Below, one piece after another: positions 31,800 to 42,536 of a DNA stretch of 64,000 nucleotides. Each line of letters opens with the position of its first letter. Positions within the stretch are counted from its first letter, which is position 1. Source of the DNA: Nannobrachium achirus (Eukaryota; Chordata; Actinopteri; Myctophiformes; Myctophidae); assembly GCA_963921795.1 (NCBI GenBank), contig OY997652.1, positions 55,611,838-55,675,837 of the forward strand, in the 5' to 3' direction. The notes below the pieces were generated by a model, which worked only from the letters and a program-made list of their open reading frames with translations, made no database searches and had not been told where the DNA came from. Made by a program: the position numbers and the translations under genes.

Positions 31800-32085
31800 A
31801 ACAGCGTCTAGTGGATTACCAAGCATGTTTAGGGACGTGGTTTAGGACCCAAGCTTGTGATTGGCTGAACCGGAGGTAGGGAGCGCTCCACTGTAGTCAC
31901 TTGGACCGCGGCAGAGGTGCACCAAAACCTAAACCTAAACCTAACCCTAACCCTAACCCTAACCCTAACCTTAACCTAACCCAACCCTAACTCTAACCCT
32001 AACCTTAACCTCAGTAACCTGCCGACGCTGACCAAAACGAGCGCTCTACTCCTAAACATGCTTGGTAATCTGCTAGACGCCCCTA
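31800..32085. mobile_element. MITE with telomere-like core
   Basis: Inverted ends GCGTCTAG..GATTACCAAGCATGTTTAGG (31803-31834 and 32049-32082) flank a (CCCTAA)n-type tract at about 31926-32015 with some CCTAAA variants. Confidence 0.75.
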
Positions 32086-32935
32086 AACATGACTGGGTGC
32101 CTGAAAATAGGCCTGGACCAAAGAGTAAATTGAGCATTACTTACAGTATTGATGACCCTCTAGTCATGTTGGACCATTTTTCTATTTTAGTCTATGATTT
32201 TAGTATAGGCTTCTGTTTGGGCCCTGCTGTTGATAAAGGACCCCTCTGGAGTGAAGCTATTGTTTTTGACTACGCAATTCATTATTTGTTTATTCAGTGC
32301 AATATTAATTTATCTTGTATCAATTTAGTTAGTCAGAATTCATCAATATGTTCTTTAAAAAGTTTGTTTTGTGCCTATATTTGCTATGCTAAAGTGTGGT
32401 GGTTGAGCTAGCAGGACCTACAGTAGCCTGTTCGTAAGCAAGCTATGTTAGCATAACAAGGCCTACTCTGTGTATTTTAGCTAGCTATGTTAGTGAGAAG
32501 CGTGCTGTTCATTTCTTTACAATTCCTTGATTGTCTTTAAGCTAAGTTTGAAAGCTTAAATAATTATTTTTGATTGTGTACTAAATCTATAACTAGCAGT
32601 CCTACCTAAATTGTTTCTGCTGTATCCCAGTAAGGATAAGAACAGCTGTGATTCTGTTCATGCCATTTCTCCATATCCTCATCTTTATTATTCAGTCATT
32701 TATCACCATGTATGTTTGTTTATTTTGGAAATAATAAAATCACATTTTCTGTACCGCCCATTTTCTGTTGTAAAGTGTCTCTTATATTAGTAGATGTTAA
32801 TCAAATCATTAACAACTGATCTGTAAACAGCAAGTTAATATTTTTTAATCGTTTATGTGTGCTATTGGGACGTTATTCTAAAGTTGCAACTACTCCTCAT
32901 TTACTAACATGAGTTAAGTATTTGTTAATACTTTA

Positions 32936-33604
32936 TTGCGACCGTCAGGTCGCAGTTTAGTATCAAAACCTCCACCGTCCGTCCGTCCGTCCGTCCGTCG
33001 GTCACACGTCACACGTCACACCTTGTTTGGCTTGTTTGTGTATTGTATGACATCACGCCACATCATCAGCTGTGGACTCTGTGATGTCATCGTATCTCCA
33101 TATATGGCCATCTCCGTATATGGAGATATAAGTCGTCCATGCCCAAGTAGGGGCTGGTGAGGTCAGACTTTGTGTGATGCTTAGGTTATCTCCATATATG
33201 GAGATTCAACATTCCAGGTGTAACTATGGCTGCCCGTATGACGTGAGAGGTGGAGGTTGTGGATTGGCAGGCAATGAGTCGAGGAATGCTCTCTTCCCTG
33301 GTGAGAATTGCCCCTTTATATAGGGCTTGTTTGTGTATTGTATGACATCACGCCACATCATCAGCTGTGGACTCTGTGATGTCATCGTATCTCCATATAT
33401 GGCCATCTCCGTATATGGAGATATAAGTCGTCCATGCCCAAGTATGGGCTGGTGAGGTCAGACTTTGTGTGATGCGTAGGTTATCTCCATATATGGAGAT
33501 TCAACATTCCAGGTGTAACTATGGCTGCCCGTATGACGTGAGAGGTGGAGGTTGTGATATTTGTGGAGATAAGCGCTTATCTCCCGATTAGGGAGTCTTA
33601 CTGG
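32936..33604 (+). mobile_element. Helitron-like element H3
   Basis: It starts TTGCGACCGTCAGGTCGC after A32935, is followed by (CCGT)n at 32977-32999, and ends CTTACTGG before T33605. The GCGACC core of its 3' hairpin is deleted (AAGCGCTT remains). The body contains a tandem block of about 295 bp present twice. Confidence 0.75.
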
Positions 33605-34612
33605 TATATGTTATTGGGACGTTATTCTAAAGTTGCGACTACTCCTCATTTACTAACATGAGTAAATTAGGAATAGTTACATATAAACTATTAATGAATA
33701 CTTAACTAGTATTAGTAAATGATTTGCTAATAGCTTGTTCATAATCCATTAAATAGTTACAAGGCTAAACTTATAACTCCTTAACTAACTGTTAACACAT
33801 ATTGAACAAGACATTAATAAATCATTAACAAATGGTTCATAAATGATCTATTAATTGGTTATAGGGCCTCCTTAATAATCCTTAACTAACTATTAAATGC
33901 TTAACAAGTCATTAATAACTCATTAACTAATAGTTTATTAATGGTCTATAAACTGCTTATAACGAATAGTTATTATAAAGTGTTACCCTATGGGGTAAAG
34001 TGAGACGATTGCTTCGGGGTAAAGTTAGACACTATCTCACATTACCCCAACATAATAGACCAGGAGAAAGCTGTACAAACCTGATTAAAGGGTTTACCAA
34101 ACTTCTCTCAATTGATTCCTATGTATTTTTCCCTGTAGAATCTGCAAATTATCTTGAATAATTAATTAGACTAGCCCTTACCCGTTCAAAGATATGAGCT
34201 CCAAAATGATGTGCAGTGTGTGGGTTATGGGATGTGCACTGTGCATACAGTATATGAGGGATGGAAAGTAACTTTAACTGGTGCTTGCATGATAATATGT
34301 AGTATACAGTATATGATTTGTGAAAGTGACAAACAGGCTTCACAGTTATGTTAGGTGTGTTCATATGCTAATGGTGATGCGATTTCAGATCAATTGCTCC
34401 AGCCACTGAGGAGAAACGCTGTTTCAGACAGACACTCACTCACTCACTCACTCAGACATTCGCAAAATTATAGTATAGATAATTAGTATATTTGACTAAA
34501 TCAGAGCCTCTGTTCACCTCTTCATCCAGGACTTTGTGTCAGGTGAGTGGGTTTTACTGTGGGCAGTAGTAGAACCCCTCAGGTGGAGGCTGGTAGCATT
34601 CTGGACACTTAA

Positions 34613-35241
34613 AGGGATATAACACTTTCAAAACTTTTTTATCGTCTAATCAGGCTTTTATGAACAGCATGAACAGTTTTTAATTTACTTGATTCAATAT
34701 TTAGATATTTGATGTAAATGTTATCAGGCCCTCCACCTCCAGGCCCTTTCCCCACACACACACATTGTAACTTCAAACTTTATTTTAACCATGATAGATT
34801 CATTAAAAACACCCATTATTTTTTCTGGTGACTCACAATACCCTCCTAATACGTGAGCAGGCCGTGTTTTTTCAAAAACCTTTTTCATTTATTTTCAATA
34901 AAATACAATTGTATTTAATGTTTTCCATTTTCCAAAAGAATTATTAAAAATACATGAAAAACGTTATGGAAAAAACACGGCCTGCTCACGTATCAGGAGG
35001 GTAGTATGAGTCAGCAGAAAAAATAATGTGTGTTTTGAATGAATCTATCATAGTTAAAATGGAGTTTGAAGTTACAATGAGTGTGTGTGGGGAGAGGCCC
35101 TGAGAGGCAGGGGCGTGGTGGAGGGCCTGGTAACATTTACATCAAATATCTAAATACTGAATCAAGTAAATTAAAAACTGTTCATGCTGTTCATAAAAGC
35201 CTGATTAGACGATAAAAAAGTTTTGAAAGTGTTATATCCCT
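34613..35241. mobile_element. TTAA-target foldback (Kolobok/piggyBac-like)
   Basis: AGGGATATAACACTTTC and its exact inverse form the ends, with arms of about 300 bp. The element is flanked by TTAA on both sides (34609-34612, 35242-35245). Empty versions of the site (ACACTTAGTGGCTTCTGAG) are at about 36346 and 48156. TTAA targets are used by the Kolobok and piggyBac superfamilies. No ORF. Confidence 0.85.
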
Positions 35242-35351
35242 TTAATGACTTCTGAGACTTACCAGAACAACACACACGCACGCACACAAATACACGCAGG
35301 CAGGCAGACAGACAGACAGGCAGGCAGGCAGGCATGCACGCACGTTCGCGT

Positions 35352-35432
<81 letters not shown>
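35352..35432. repeat. (CA)n microsatellite
   Basis: About 40 uninterrupted CA units, preceded by (CAGG/CAGA)n at 35297-35332. A paralogous (CA)n run lies at 36379-36441. The Cys/Val- or Thr/His-repeat open frames here are artefacts. Confidence 0.97.
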
Positions 35433-35435
<3 letters not shown>

Positions 35436-35479
35436 TTCCAGAAATGGACCTGGGAGTTTTTTTTGCCTGGGTGACACCA

Positions 35480-35810
35480 GAAACATTGGTCATTGTGACC
35501 ATGTCTTTGTGTAATAAGGCTGAGAGTGCTCCAGGCACAAGCATTTCATTATATCTGTACCTGTATGGATGTGTGACAATAAAACTGAACCTGAACCTGA
35601 AACCCAAAGGTTACCAGAAACCCACAGTATTGCTCATAAGGCTGAGAGTGCCCCTGGGCTGGCACACGCATTATACCTGTAGGATGTGTGACAATAAAAC
35701 TGAACCTGAACCTGAAACCCAAAGGTTACCAGAAACCCACACCATTTCTGTCTCCATACTGCTGACTGCCGTAACTTTGAAAATGAAAAATAAAATCTAT
35801 ATCAAATAAA
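35480..35810 (+). mobile_element. LINE 3' tails, doubled
   Basis: GTATGGATGTGTGACAATAAA-type tails ending in AACTGAACCTGAACCTGAA occur twice here, with a paralogous pair at 48470-48675. This is a common fish LINE 3' end. Confidence 0.6.
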
Positions 35811-36377
35811 GAAGGACGCTGCTTATTCTCCCTTCAAAGACCCACCACACACAATCTTTCTTTTTTTTTCTAGCATTGTGTTGTGTTATTTGAAATAAGA
35901 TGAATAAAACGCAACCTTTAGCGTTAGTGACATTTAGCACAATTATTTTCATTGTGACAGTATAGACTAGAGACTGCTTGCTTTGAAGATAGTGTTGCTT
36001 GAGGACAGGAGGAGATCAGATTCTACCAGCTAAACTAGTTTTCTTTTTGGTAAGAACAGGTATTCTGTTGATGAGAAAGGCTTGGAACATTATAGTGTGG
36101 GGCCTTAAGGGGAGCAAATGCTAATTTCGTGCAATTTTGTCTTAAAGCGCCAAATTTTGCACAGATGTAGCCCAGGGCTTGCTCTAATGATTTAGCTAGG
36201 GCGCCCGAGTCTGCGACCTTCGGGGTCGCCACAGCGGCCAAATCAAGTTGGGCTCCCATTGACTTTCCATCCAGGACTTTGTGTCAGGTGAGTGTGTTTT
36301 ACTGTGGGCAGTAGAACCCCTCAGGTGGAGGCTGGTAGCATTCTGGACACTTAGTGGCTTCTGAGACTTCCCAGCAC

Positions 36378-36445
<68 letters not shown>

Positions 36446-37956
36446 CGTGTGTGTGCGTGTGTGCAGGCAGGCAGGCAGACAGGCAGGCAATATATTTTGC
36501 AGAAATGGATTCTATAGGACAAATTACATAAGGAACAACTGAGAAAAGTTTGGTAAACCCTTTTATAATATTTGTATAGGGTTTTTTCTTTCTGCTCATG
36601 TGTCATATTATTTGACACATGGGTGGAAATGACAGGACAAACACTATTAAAATAATTTCTGCTATGTACATTTTTGTATTGTGCATATTTAACCTGGTTA
36701 ACCTGTTATTTTGTGTTTTTATGGTAGTTATAAAGAGAAAAAAGTAAGTGGATGACCCCCTTTATTTATCTGGTCTGTCTCAGTTTACCCCGATGCTGGG
36801 GTAAAGTGAGACACACAAGACCACTTTTTAAAAAACAATCATATTTTCACTGCCTTTTGACTTGAATACATTCTGATCCACATGTCCCCATGTTCAACAA
36901 TAGAGGAGGAAAAAATCCTAAAAAAGAGCCTTAGTTTTTGAGGTACCCCTACCCGGGGTAGAACAAAACGCGACATAGTTTTTTCATATCTTTAGGATGT
37001 CCCCTTCATGAAATGGATTGTCCCAAGTTTTACTTTGACTGCAAAAGTCATGAAATTGATCCATGAAGGGACTCATCACATAGGCAAAAAAACGCCTATC
37101 CTGAAAGATGGAGTTCCAAGTCAATCCTTTGTCATTTTCTACCTGCAGGTTGTTTTTACCTCATACTTGCACAGATGGTCCACAGGTAGTGTCCTTACAT
37201 CCCAGAACAATCAGAATGCAAAAATATGGTTCTGTTTTGAATCTGCAGCCTTTTATATAAGGACTTTCTATAGGCGGAAATTACATTTCTAAGGAATGTT
37301 CCCCTGTAAGTCTGGTGATAATCTTCTATAAGGGGTAGAACAAAACGCGACATAGTTTTTTCATATCTTTAGGATGTCCCCTTCATGAAATGCACTGTCC
37401 CGAGTTTTACTTTTACTGCCAAAGTCATGAAATTGTTCCATGAAGGGACTCACCACATACTGTAGGCAAAAATCGCCTACCCTGAAAGATGGGGTTCCAA
37501 TTCAATCCTTTGTCATTTTCTACCTGCAGGTTGCTTTTACCTCATACTTGCACAGATGGTCTACAAGTAGTGTCCTTACATCCCAGAACAATCAGAATGC
37601 AAAAATATGGTTCTGTTTTGAATCTGCAGCCTTTAATATAAGGACTTTCTATAGGCGGAAATGACATTCCTAAGGAAGAATCCCCTGTGATCCTGGAGAT
37701 AATCTTCTATAAGGGGTAGTACAAACCCTGACAGTGTTTTTACTTGTCCTCTTCATGAAATGGATGGTCAGTAGTTTTACTTTTACTGCAGAAGTCATGA
37801 AATTGATCCATAAAGGTACCCACCATAAAAAAGCCTACCCTGAAAGATGGAGTTCCAAGTCAATCCTTTGTCATTTTCTACCTGCTGGTTGTTTCATCTC
37901 ATATTGCACAGATGGTCTACAGGTAGTGTCCCTACATCCCAAGGGGGAGGCTCTCT

Positions 37957-38105
37957 CCATTCCGACATGTCGCCACTCCGAAATGGACTTCTTATTGTCG
38001 GAGTGGCGACACTCCCATGGGCCTAAGGTTTAGGGTTAGGGGTAGAGATAGGGTTAGTGTCGGAATGCAGACATGTCGGAAAGGAGACATGTCGGAGTGG
38101 AGAGA
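37957..38105. repeat. Small palindromic element with TTAGGG-like core
   Basis: Copies of GTCGGAGTGGCGAC-type sequence in opposite orientations flank GGTTTAGGGTTAGGGGTAGA. No ORF. Confidence 0.6.
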
Positions 38106-38352
38106 TGCACCCATCCCAAGGCCTAATTCTCTTCACCTCAAAAGCAGCAAACATATTGTTCTATAAGCAGTCTATGGTATTCAGACTTAAATGCAGTACA
38201 TTATATATGTAAGCCTATATTCAGTAGAATACACTACACTTTGTGCGCCATTCTTAATGCCAAATAATCAGCAGCCTTTTCTCATTTTCATTTATTTCTT
38301 TTTCAATCAACAACTATTTTGAGCAGTGTAAGGGAGACTGACCAATGTTTGA

Positions 38353-38726
38353 TTATTTGGCATGCAGTAAGCCAAAGATTCTCAGATCCTGAAGTTCATG
38401 AATGTGCTTCGCCAGCTTGTTGAAAGCTGTATTATTGCTTATTCTGAACAGGCTGCTTGTTGCATTGCATCCAGTCAATGCGTGCCATGCTAGAAGACTC
38501 TCACACAAAGCCACTCCCAATGTATTTGTAATATCAGACATTGGGATGTATCGTTGTCTATCCCATGACCAGCATGCATGAAAATGGCAGCTATTCCAAG
38601 GAGTTGTTGACTGACATAGTAGGCGAGCAACACAAGTATATCCATAGTACTGTACATATAAATTAGGTCAGGGTCTGAGAACCTTTGGCTTGACAGATAG
38701 TCTACCAGAGGCTTCAGGATGTTCAA
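38353..38726 (-). pseudogene. Decayed ORF with HALTGC motif (5' part)
   Basis: Two overlapping minus-strand frames encode first a segment with MDILVLLAYYV and then WHALTGCNATSSLFRI, so there is one frameshift near 38530. The pattern DxDVLVLL...HALTGCDTTS is one I recall from uncharacterised, TE-associated proteins in fish and cnidarians; I cannot assign a biochemical function. No methionine start or flanking exon is evident. Confidence 0.5.
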
Positions 38727-39007
38727 GACAATATGCCCTCACTCTCTATGGCCTAAAAAAGAAGGCAAAGGGCCAGGTGTGTTCTAGTCTTGATGAGCTC
38801 CGTTGTATTCTTGCATCAACGACAGACATGCCAGTCTCACACCTGCCTCCCACTGAGGATATTTTTGAATGTTCAACAGGCTATGTACCAAACTGGTACA
38901 GTATATGGTGCCACAATCATGTCCCCAAACCCCTTTTGTGGAATCCAGTTGGGAAGGGTTGGATGCTAAAGGATACATCACTAAAGCCTGTCCTGTTCAA
39001 AAAATAG
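38690..39007 (+). pseudogene. Decayed ORF, inverted 3' part
   Basis: The plus-strand frame contains SLDELRCILAS, HLPPTEDIFECS and GKGWMLKDTSLKPV. This resembles the downstream part (LPPT...GW...L.P) of the same protein family as 38353-38726 but lies in the opposite orientation, so the gene appears split by an inversion. The assignment is by memory of the family. Confidence 0.4.
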
Positions 39008-41063
39008 CCTGCACCAAGCAGTAAGAGACCTCACCCAACTCTACTGCTATGATAAGGATTGTTGCAGTCAAAGTAGTACGTGCCTCAATGTCTCTCTGTG
39101 GGATTGTGTTGTACATAATATTGCTCCTGTATTTACAGTACATTGCCTGTAAACTAAAATAAACAAGAAATGACACAATCCTTTTATACCAGCTTGTGCC
39201 TTGTGGACCAGCCTTGAATGTAGAGCATTGTAGTGGCCCTTGGTTGTAATCCACTGGGAACTGAATTCCTTCTTACCGTATATATTATAATAATATATAC
39301 CATCATACCATATTTATTACCATAACATAAATAGTAAGACTGAATTCAATTAATCCATTGACCAGCCATTGACCAATTAGTCTCTCAAGAACAGCCTCAG
39401 AGAACGCTACGCTACCGATAGGTGTCGCCCTTTCTTCTTTGACGATGGGTTCCCAGATTGTTGACCAATAGATACACAGCCGATTACGTCACGAACAAAC
39501 TCCTGACAAAATTATGTCTGAATTTGGGAGATCACAGCTTTGTATCCATTGACCACCTTTGCAAATTGGTCAGTCCCCCTCACACTCAAATTAGTTGTTG
39601 ATATGAAAATATTGAAAAAGAAATAAACGAAATAAATTAAAATGAGAAAAAGCTGCTGTTTGATTATTTGGCATGCAGTAAGAATGGCACACATATATAG
39701 AAAAACTCCTGATTCACAATACAAGCATATTATGACATATTCTTCTGGTTTATTTTGGTTGTTGGTGTATTCCCTATTGACAATCTGAATGGAGTTTGTT
39801 AATTTGTATTGATAATGAGCACCTTATCGATCCTGCTTATTGACCCATGGGCTTTTATCGAGCCCACTGTTGAGCGCTTTATAATATTTTGTGGGAAGAT
39901 GTGAGATGTGAGATTCTGAACAGAACTGGTATCTTTTTGCATTGGCCAGTTGTTGTGAGTCTGAGTTTGTCTATGAGGATGAGAATTGACAAAAGTAAAA
40001 AATATTGTCATTTAATATCTTTAGAAAATCATTCATTAGTGTGCAGTAAGTGTTAAATGGCTATATATTATGAATAGTACTGTAACAATGTATTAATCGC
40101 CTCTTGTCTTGATTATCTAACATGATGTCATGGGCCGCTATGCTTAATAACAAGCTTGATAAGCCCAAAGCTTATTGATACCGGGATATCAAGTTTGTAG
40201 TAGGCCCTTGTTTCCAGCTCCTTCCCTACCAGTAAGTGGAAATTGTGTATGATTAACTTGTGGGGATATTTCTGCCCTTTCTTGGTAAATCACTTTTTTG
40301 CATTCTGATTATTTTGGGATTTAAGGACGCTACCTGTAGACCATCTGTGCAAGAATGAGGTAAAAACAACCAGCAATAGAAAATTACAAAGGATTGACTT
40401 GGAACTCCATCTTTCAGGGTAGGCGTATTTTTTGCCTATGTGGTGAGTCCCTTCATGGATCAATTTCATGACTTTTGCAGTAAAAGCAAAACTACTGACC
40501 ATCCATTTCATGAAGAGGACAAGTAAAAGTTATGAAAAAACTTTGTCATAGTTTGTACTACCCCTTATAGAAGGATTACAGGGGAATTTTCCTTAGGAAT
40601 GTCATTTCCGCCTATAGAAGGTCCTTATATAAAAGGCAGCAGATTCAAAACAGAACCATATTTTTGCATTCTGATTGTTCTGGGATGTAAGGACACTACC
40701 TGTAGACCTTCTGTGCAAGTATGAGGTGAAAACAACCTGCAGGTAGAAAATGACAAAGGTTTGACTTGGAACTCCATCTTTCAGGATAGGCGTTTTTTTG
40801 CTTATGTGGTGAGTCCCTTCATGGATCAATTTCATGACTTTTGCAGTAAAAGCAAAACTCGGGACAATCCATTTCATGAAAGGGACATCCTAAAGATATG
40901 AAAAAACTATGTCGCGTTTTGTTCTACCCCGGGTAGGGGTATGGTCAACTTCTGGCCTATTTTTTCCTCTACTACAAGGGTCCATGGCATAAACAAGTGT
41001 GAGAACTAACTGCGCTAAACAATAGATAGCAGTGCCTGTGCCATGGCATCATGACTCATGGTC

Positions 41064-41142
41064 AGTGAAAATAGCCGATCTACAAGCACACAACGCCACA
41101 CAGTGCGAGGCGTTGTGTGCTTGTAGATCTGCTATTTTCACT
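41064..41142. repeat. Recurrent 79-bp hairpin
   Basis: AGTGAAAATAGCCGATCTAC is mirrored by GTAGATCTGCTATTTTCACT with an inner AACGCC/GGCGTT stem. Same family as 25616-25694. Confidence 0.9.
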
Positions 41143-42018
41143 ACTCTAAATCATTTTAAAAATGATAAATACAAAACAAACGGTTTTGGACATACAAGGT
41201 TTCAATTCAATTAAATTCAATTTTATTAAAGTGTCAAATCAACAAGTTATCTCAAGGCACTTTTTCATACAGAGCAGAGACCCGAGCAGAGACCTCATGG
41301 TAGAAGACAACACAACGTAGTATCAAGCAGCAGCTGACGATGGAATCATTCTTAATGTTGTTGCTGTCAGACAGAAATTATAACTTTTCATAAATGAATA
41401 ATGCCCTATTGATCATATTATGCAGTGTTACACAAAAGGATCAAAAGTAGTGTACCTACTCTTATCTGCTACTTTTGATATTTTTTCTATTTGGAAAGTA
41501 ACATATCCACCTGACAGAGATGATAATATAGTTTGATGTATCGTCTTACCTTCAGCCATTTTTTGCTCACAGAATTACAGTCTTTATGCACAATGATCAT
41601 CCAAAAAAGATAACCGAATGAAAAATATTACAAAAAGAGTGTAGTGTAGTGGTAAAAAAAAAAAAAAAAAAAAAGATAATGAGTACAACTACTGTAGCAA
41701 CCACTTCAGTTAGCTAACTGAGGAGTAATTCCTTTACAAGAAGGGCATTAGCAGCTGCCCCTTTTTTCTATTTTTCCTACACCATGCATTTAAAAAATAA
41801 TTAATATAATATTGTCTCTTTCCCAAAAACGTTTTTCAAAAGGTTTGAGGCTAAATTACCACTACTGAATACAGAGCCCCTGTCATTTCTGCCTGACTTT
41901 CAGAGCTTTTTCAGCTGCAGTATGCCTATATAACTTGTCCTGCCTCTCCCAGTTCCTCCCCTTCTCCTTCTCAGGCCTGCCCAACCCCCACTCAGCACAG
42001 CACACAGCACATTAAGGA

Positions 42019-42536
42019 TGTCCATAATTACAACACCAGAGGCAGCGCCACAGATCACTTTCAACCCAGAGTCAAAACCAACAAAGGGTCAAACTCTTTT
42101 TTCTGCTATACCACCAAAATGTGGAAAGCCTTACCGAAGCCCATAAAGTAGTGTGGATCACTAGCATCCTTTAAAATTGCCCTGAAAAACCACTTACAGG
42201 CAGCAGCCGTTCGAACTGGTAAAAAAAAACTAACCTAGCCCAACCCTACCCTCCCCTGCCCCTTCTTTGTATATACTTACTTACTTACTGTTTAGACTCT
42301 TTTTTTTTGTTCTCTCATTTTTTTCTTTTCTTTACATATCTACTGCATAGTACTGTGTTCTATTCGTCTGTCATTCAATGTTATATGAGATACTTAAATG
42401 GTTTCCTGTGGAAATAAGCTTAGTCTTTTCATGGATCTCCTTTTAGTAGACCTTGTACCAGTGAACTGTACCGTCATGAAACTGTACCTTTTCCTATGCA
42501 AACTTCTAATAAAGTCTTCAATCAATCAATCAATCA
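42019..42536 (+). mobile_element. 5'-truncated LINE with RT tail
   Basis: The translated sequence includes KMWKALPKP, a stop, then SLASFKIALKNHL, the conserved C-terminal end of fish LINE reverse transcriptases. A 3' UTR and (CAAT)n tail follow. Duplicon B has the empty junction (GCACACAGCACAGCAG at about 52503-52518). It is a dead, truncated insertion. Confidence 0.8.

Larger units (their letters stand above)
29790..33496. promoter_or_regulatory. Cluster of 16 CCATATATGG (CArG-box) motifs
   Basis: CCATATATGG fits the SRF consensus CC(A/T)6GG. It starts at 29790, 29884, 30020, 30114, 30486, 30510, 30534, 30570, 30616, 30676, 30722, 30773, 33098, 33192, 33393 and 33487. Several lie in the perfect palindrome ATCTCCATATATGGAGAT. 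They are part of the Helitron-like bodies. Any regulatory role is inference. Confidence 0.4.
29148..33987. mobile_element. 4.8-kb element with long terminal inverted repeats
   Basis: Starts GGTAACACTTTATAATAACT and ends with its inverse. The arms (about 29148-29640 and 33605-33987, plus 32690-32935) align as inverted copies rich in TTAATGAGTTATTAATG and GGACGTTATTCTAAAGTTGC. Helitron-like H3-H5 and a telomere-cored MITE are nested inside. Duplicon B lacks it, but also has 296 bp (47557-47852) that are missing at this site. No transposase ORF seen. Confidence 0.75.
29104..36815. mobile_element. Intronic TE with GGGGTAAACTGAGAC ends, copy A
   Basis: GGGGTAAACTGAGACAC near 29116 and its inverse (CTCAGTTTACCCC near 36785) bracket a stretch whose counterpart in duplicon B runs from 47515 to 51232 (GGGGAGACTGGGGTAAACTG, inverse at the right). 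The element therefore predates the duplication. In copy A it is expanded by the 29148-33987 and 34613-35241 insertions. Family unknown to me. Confidence 0.5.
36944..40941. mobile_element. 4-kb foldback with repeated arms
   Basis: TACCCCTACCCGGGGTAGAA and its inverse mark the ends; weaker matches continue outwards to about 36900 and 40980. The left arm holds three direct copies of a roughly 370-bp block (36950, 37330, 37720) and the right arm two inverted copies (40270-40520, 40560-40940). Shared phrases include TCATGAAATTGATCCATGAA and GGTCTACAGGTAGTGTCC. The centre contains a split, decayed coding region. Absent from duplicon B. Confidence 0.8.
18470..42536. repeat. Duplicon A (GIMAP-containing)
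   Basis: Blocks of this interval match 44200-52530 in the same order: 18470-18660 with 44200-44460, 24837-26800 with 44512-46510, the GIMAP exon, 34000-36100 with 47860-49040, 36290-36900 with 50620-51100, and 41040-42020 with 51665-52510. The mismatched stretches are mostly transposons present in only one copy. The interval is therefore a diverged tandem segmental duplicate of duplicon B. Confidence 0.85.

Noticed and set aside
31926-32015. Ancient telomere fusion site
   Set aside because: The tract is short, imperfect and lies inside a small inverted-repeat element.
35171-36618. Cys/Val- and Thr/His-rich reading frames
   Set aside because: They are translations of (CA)n/(GT)n microsatellites.
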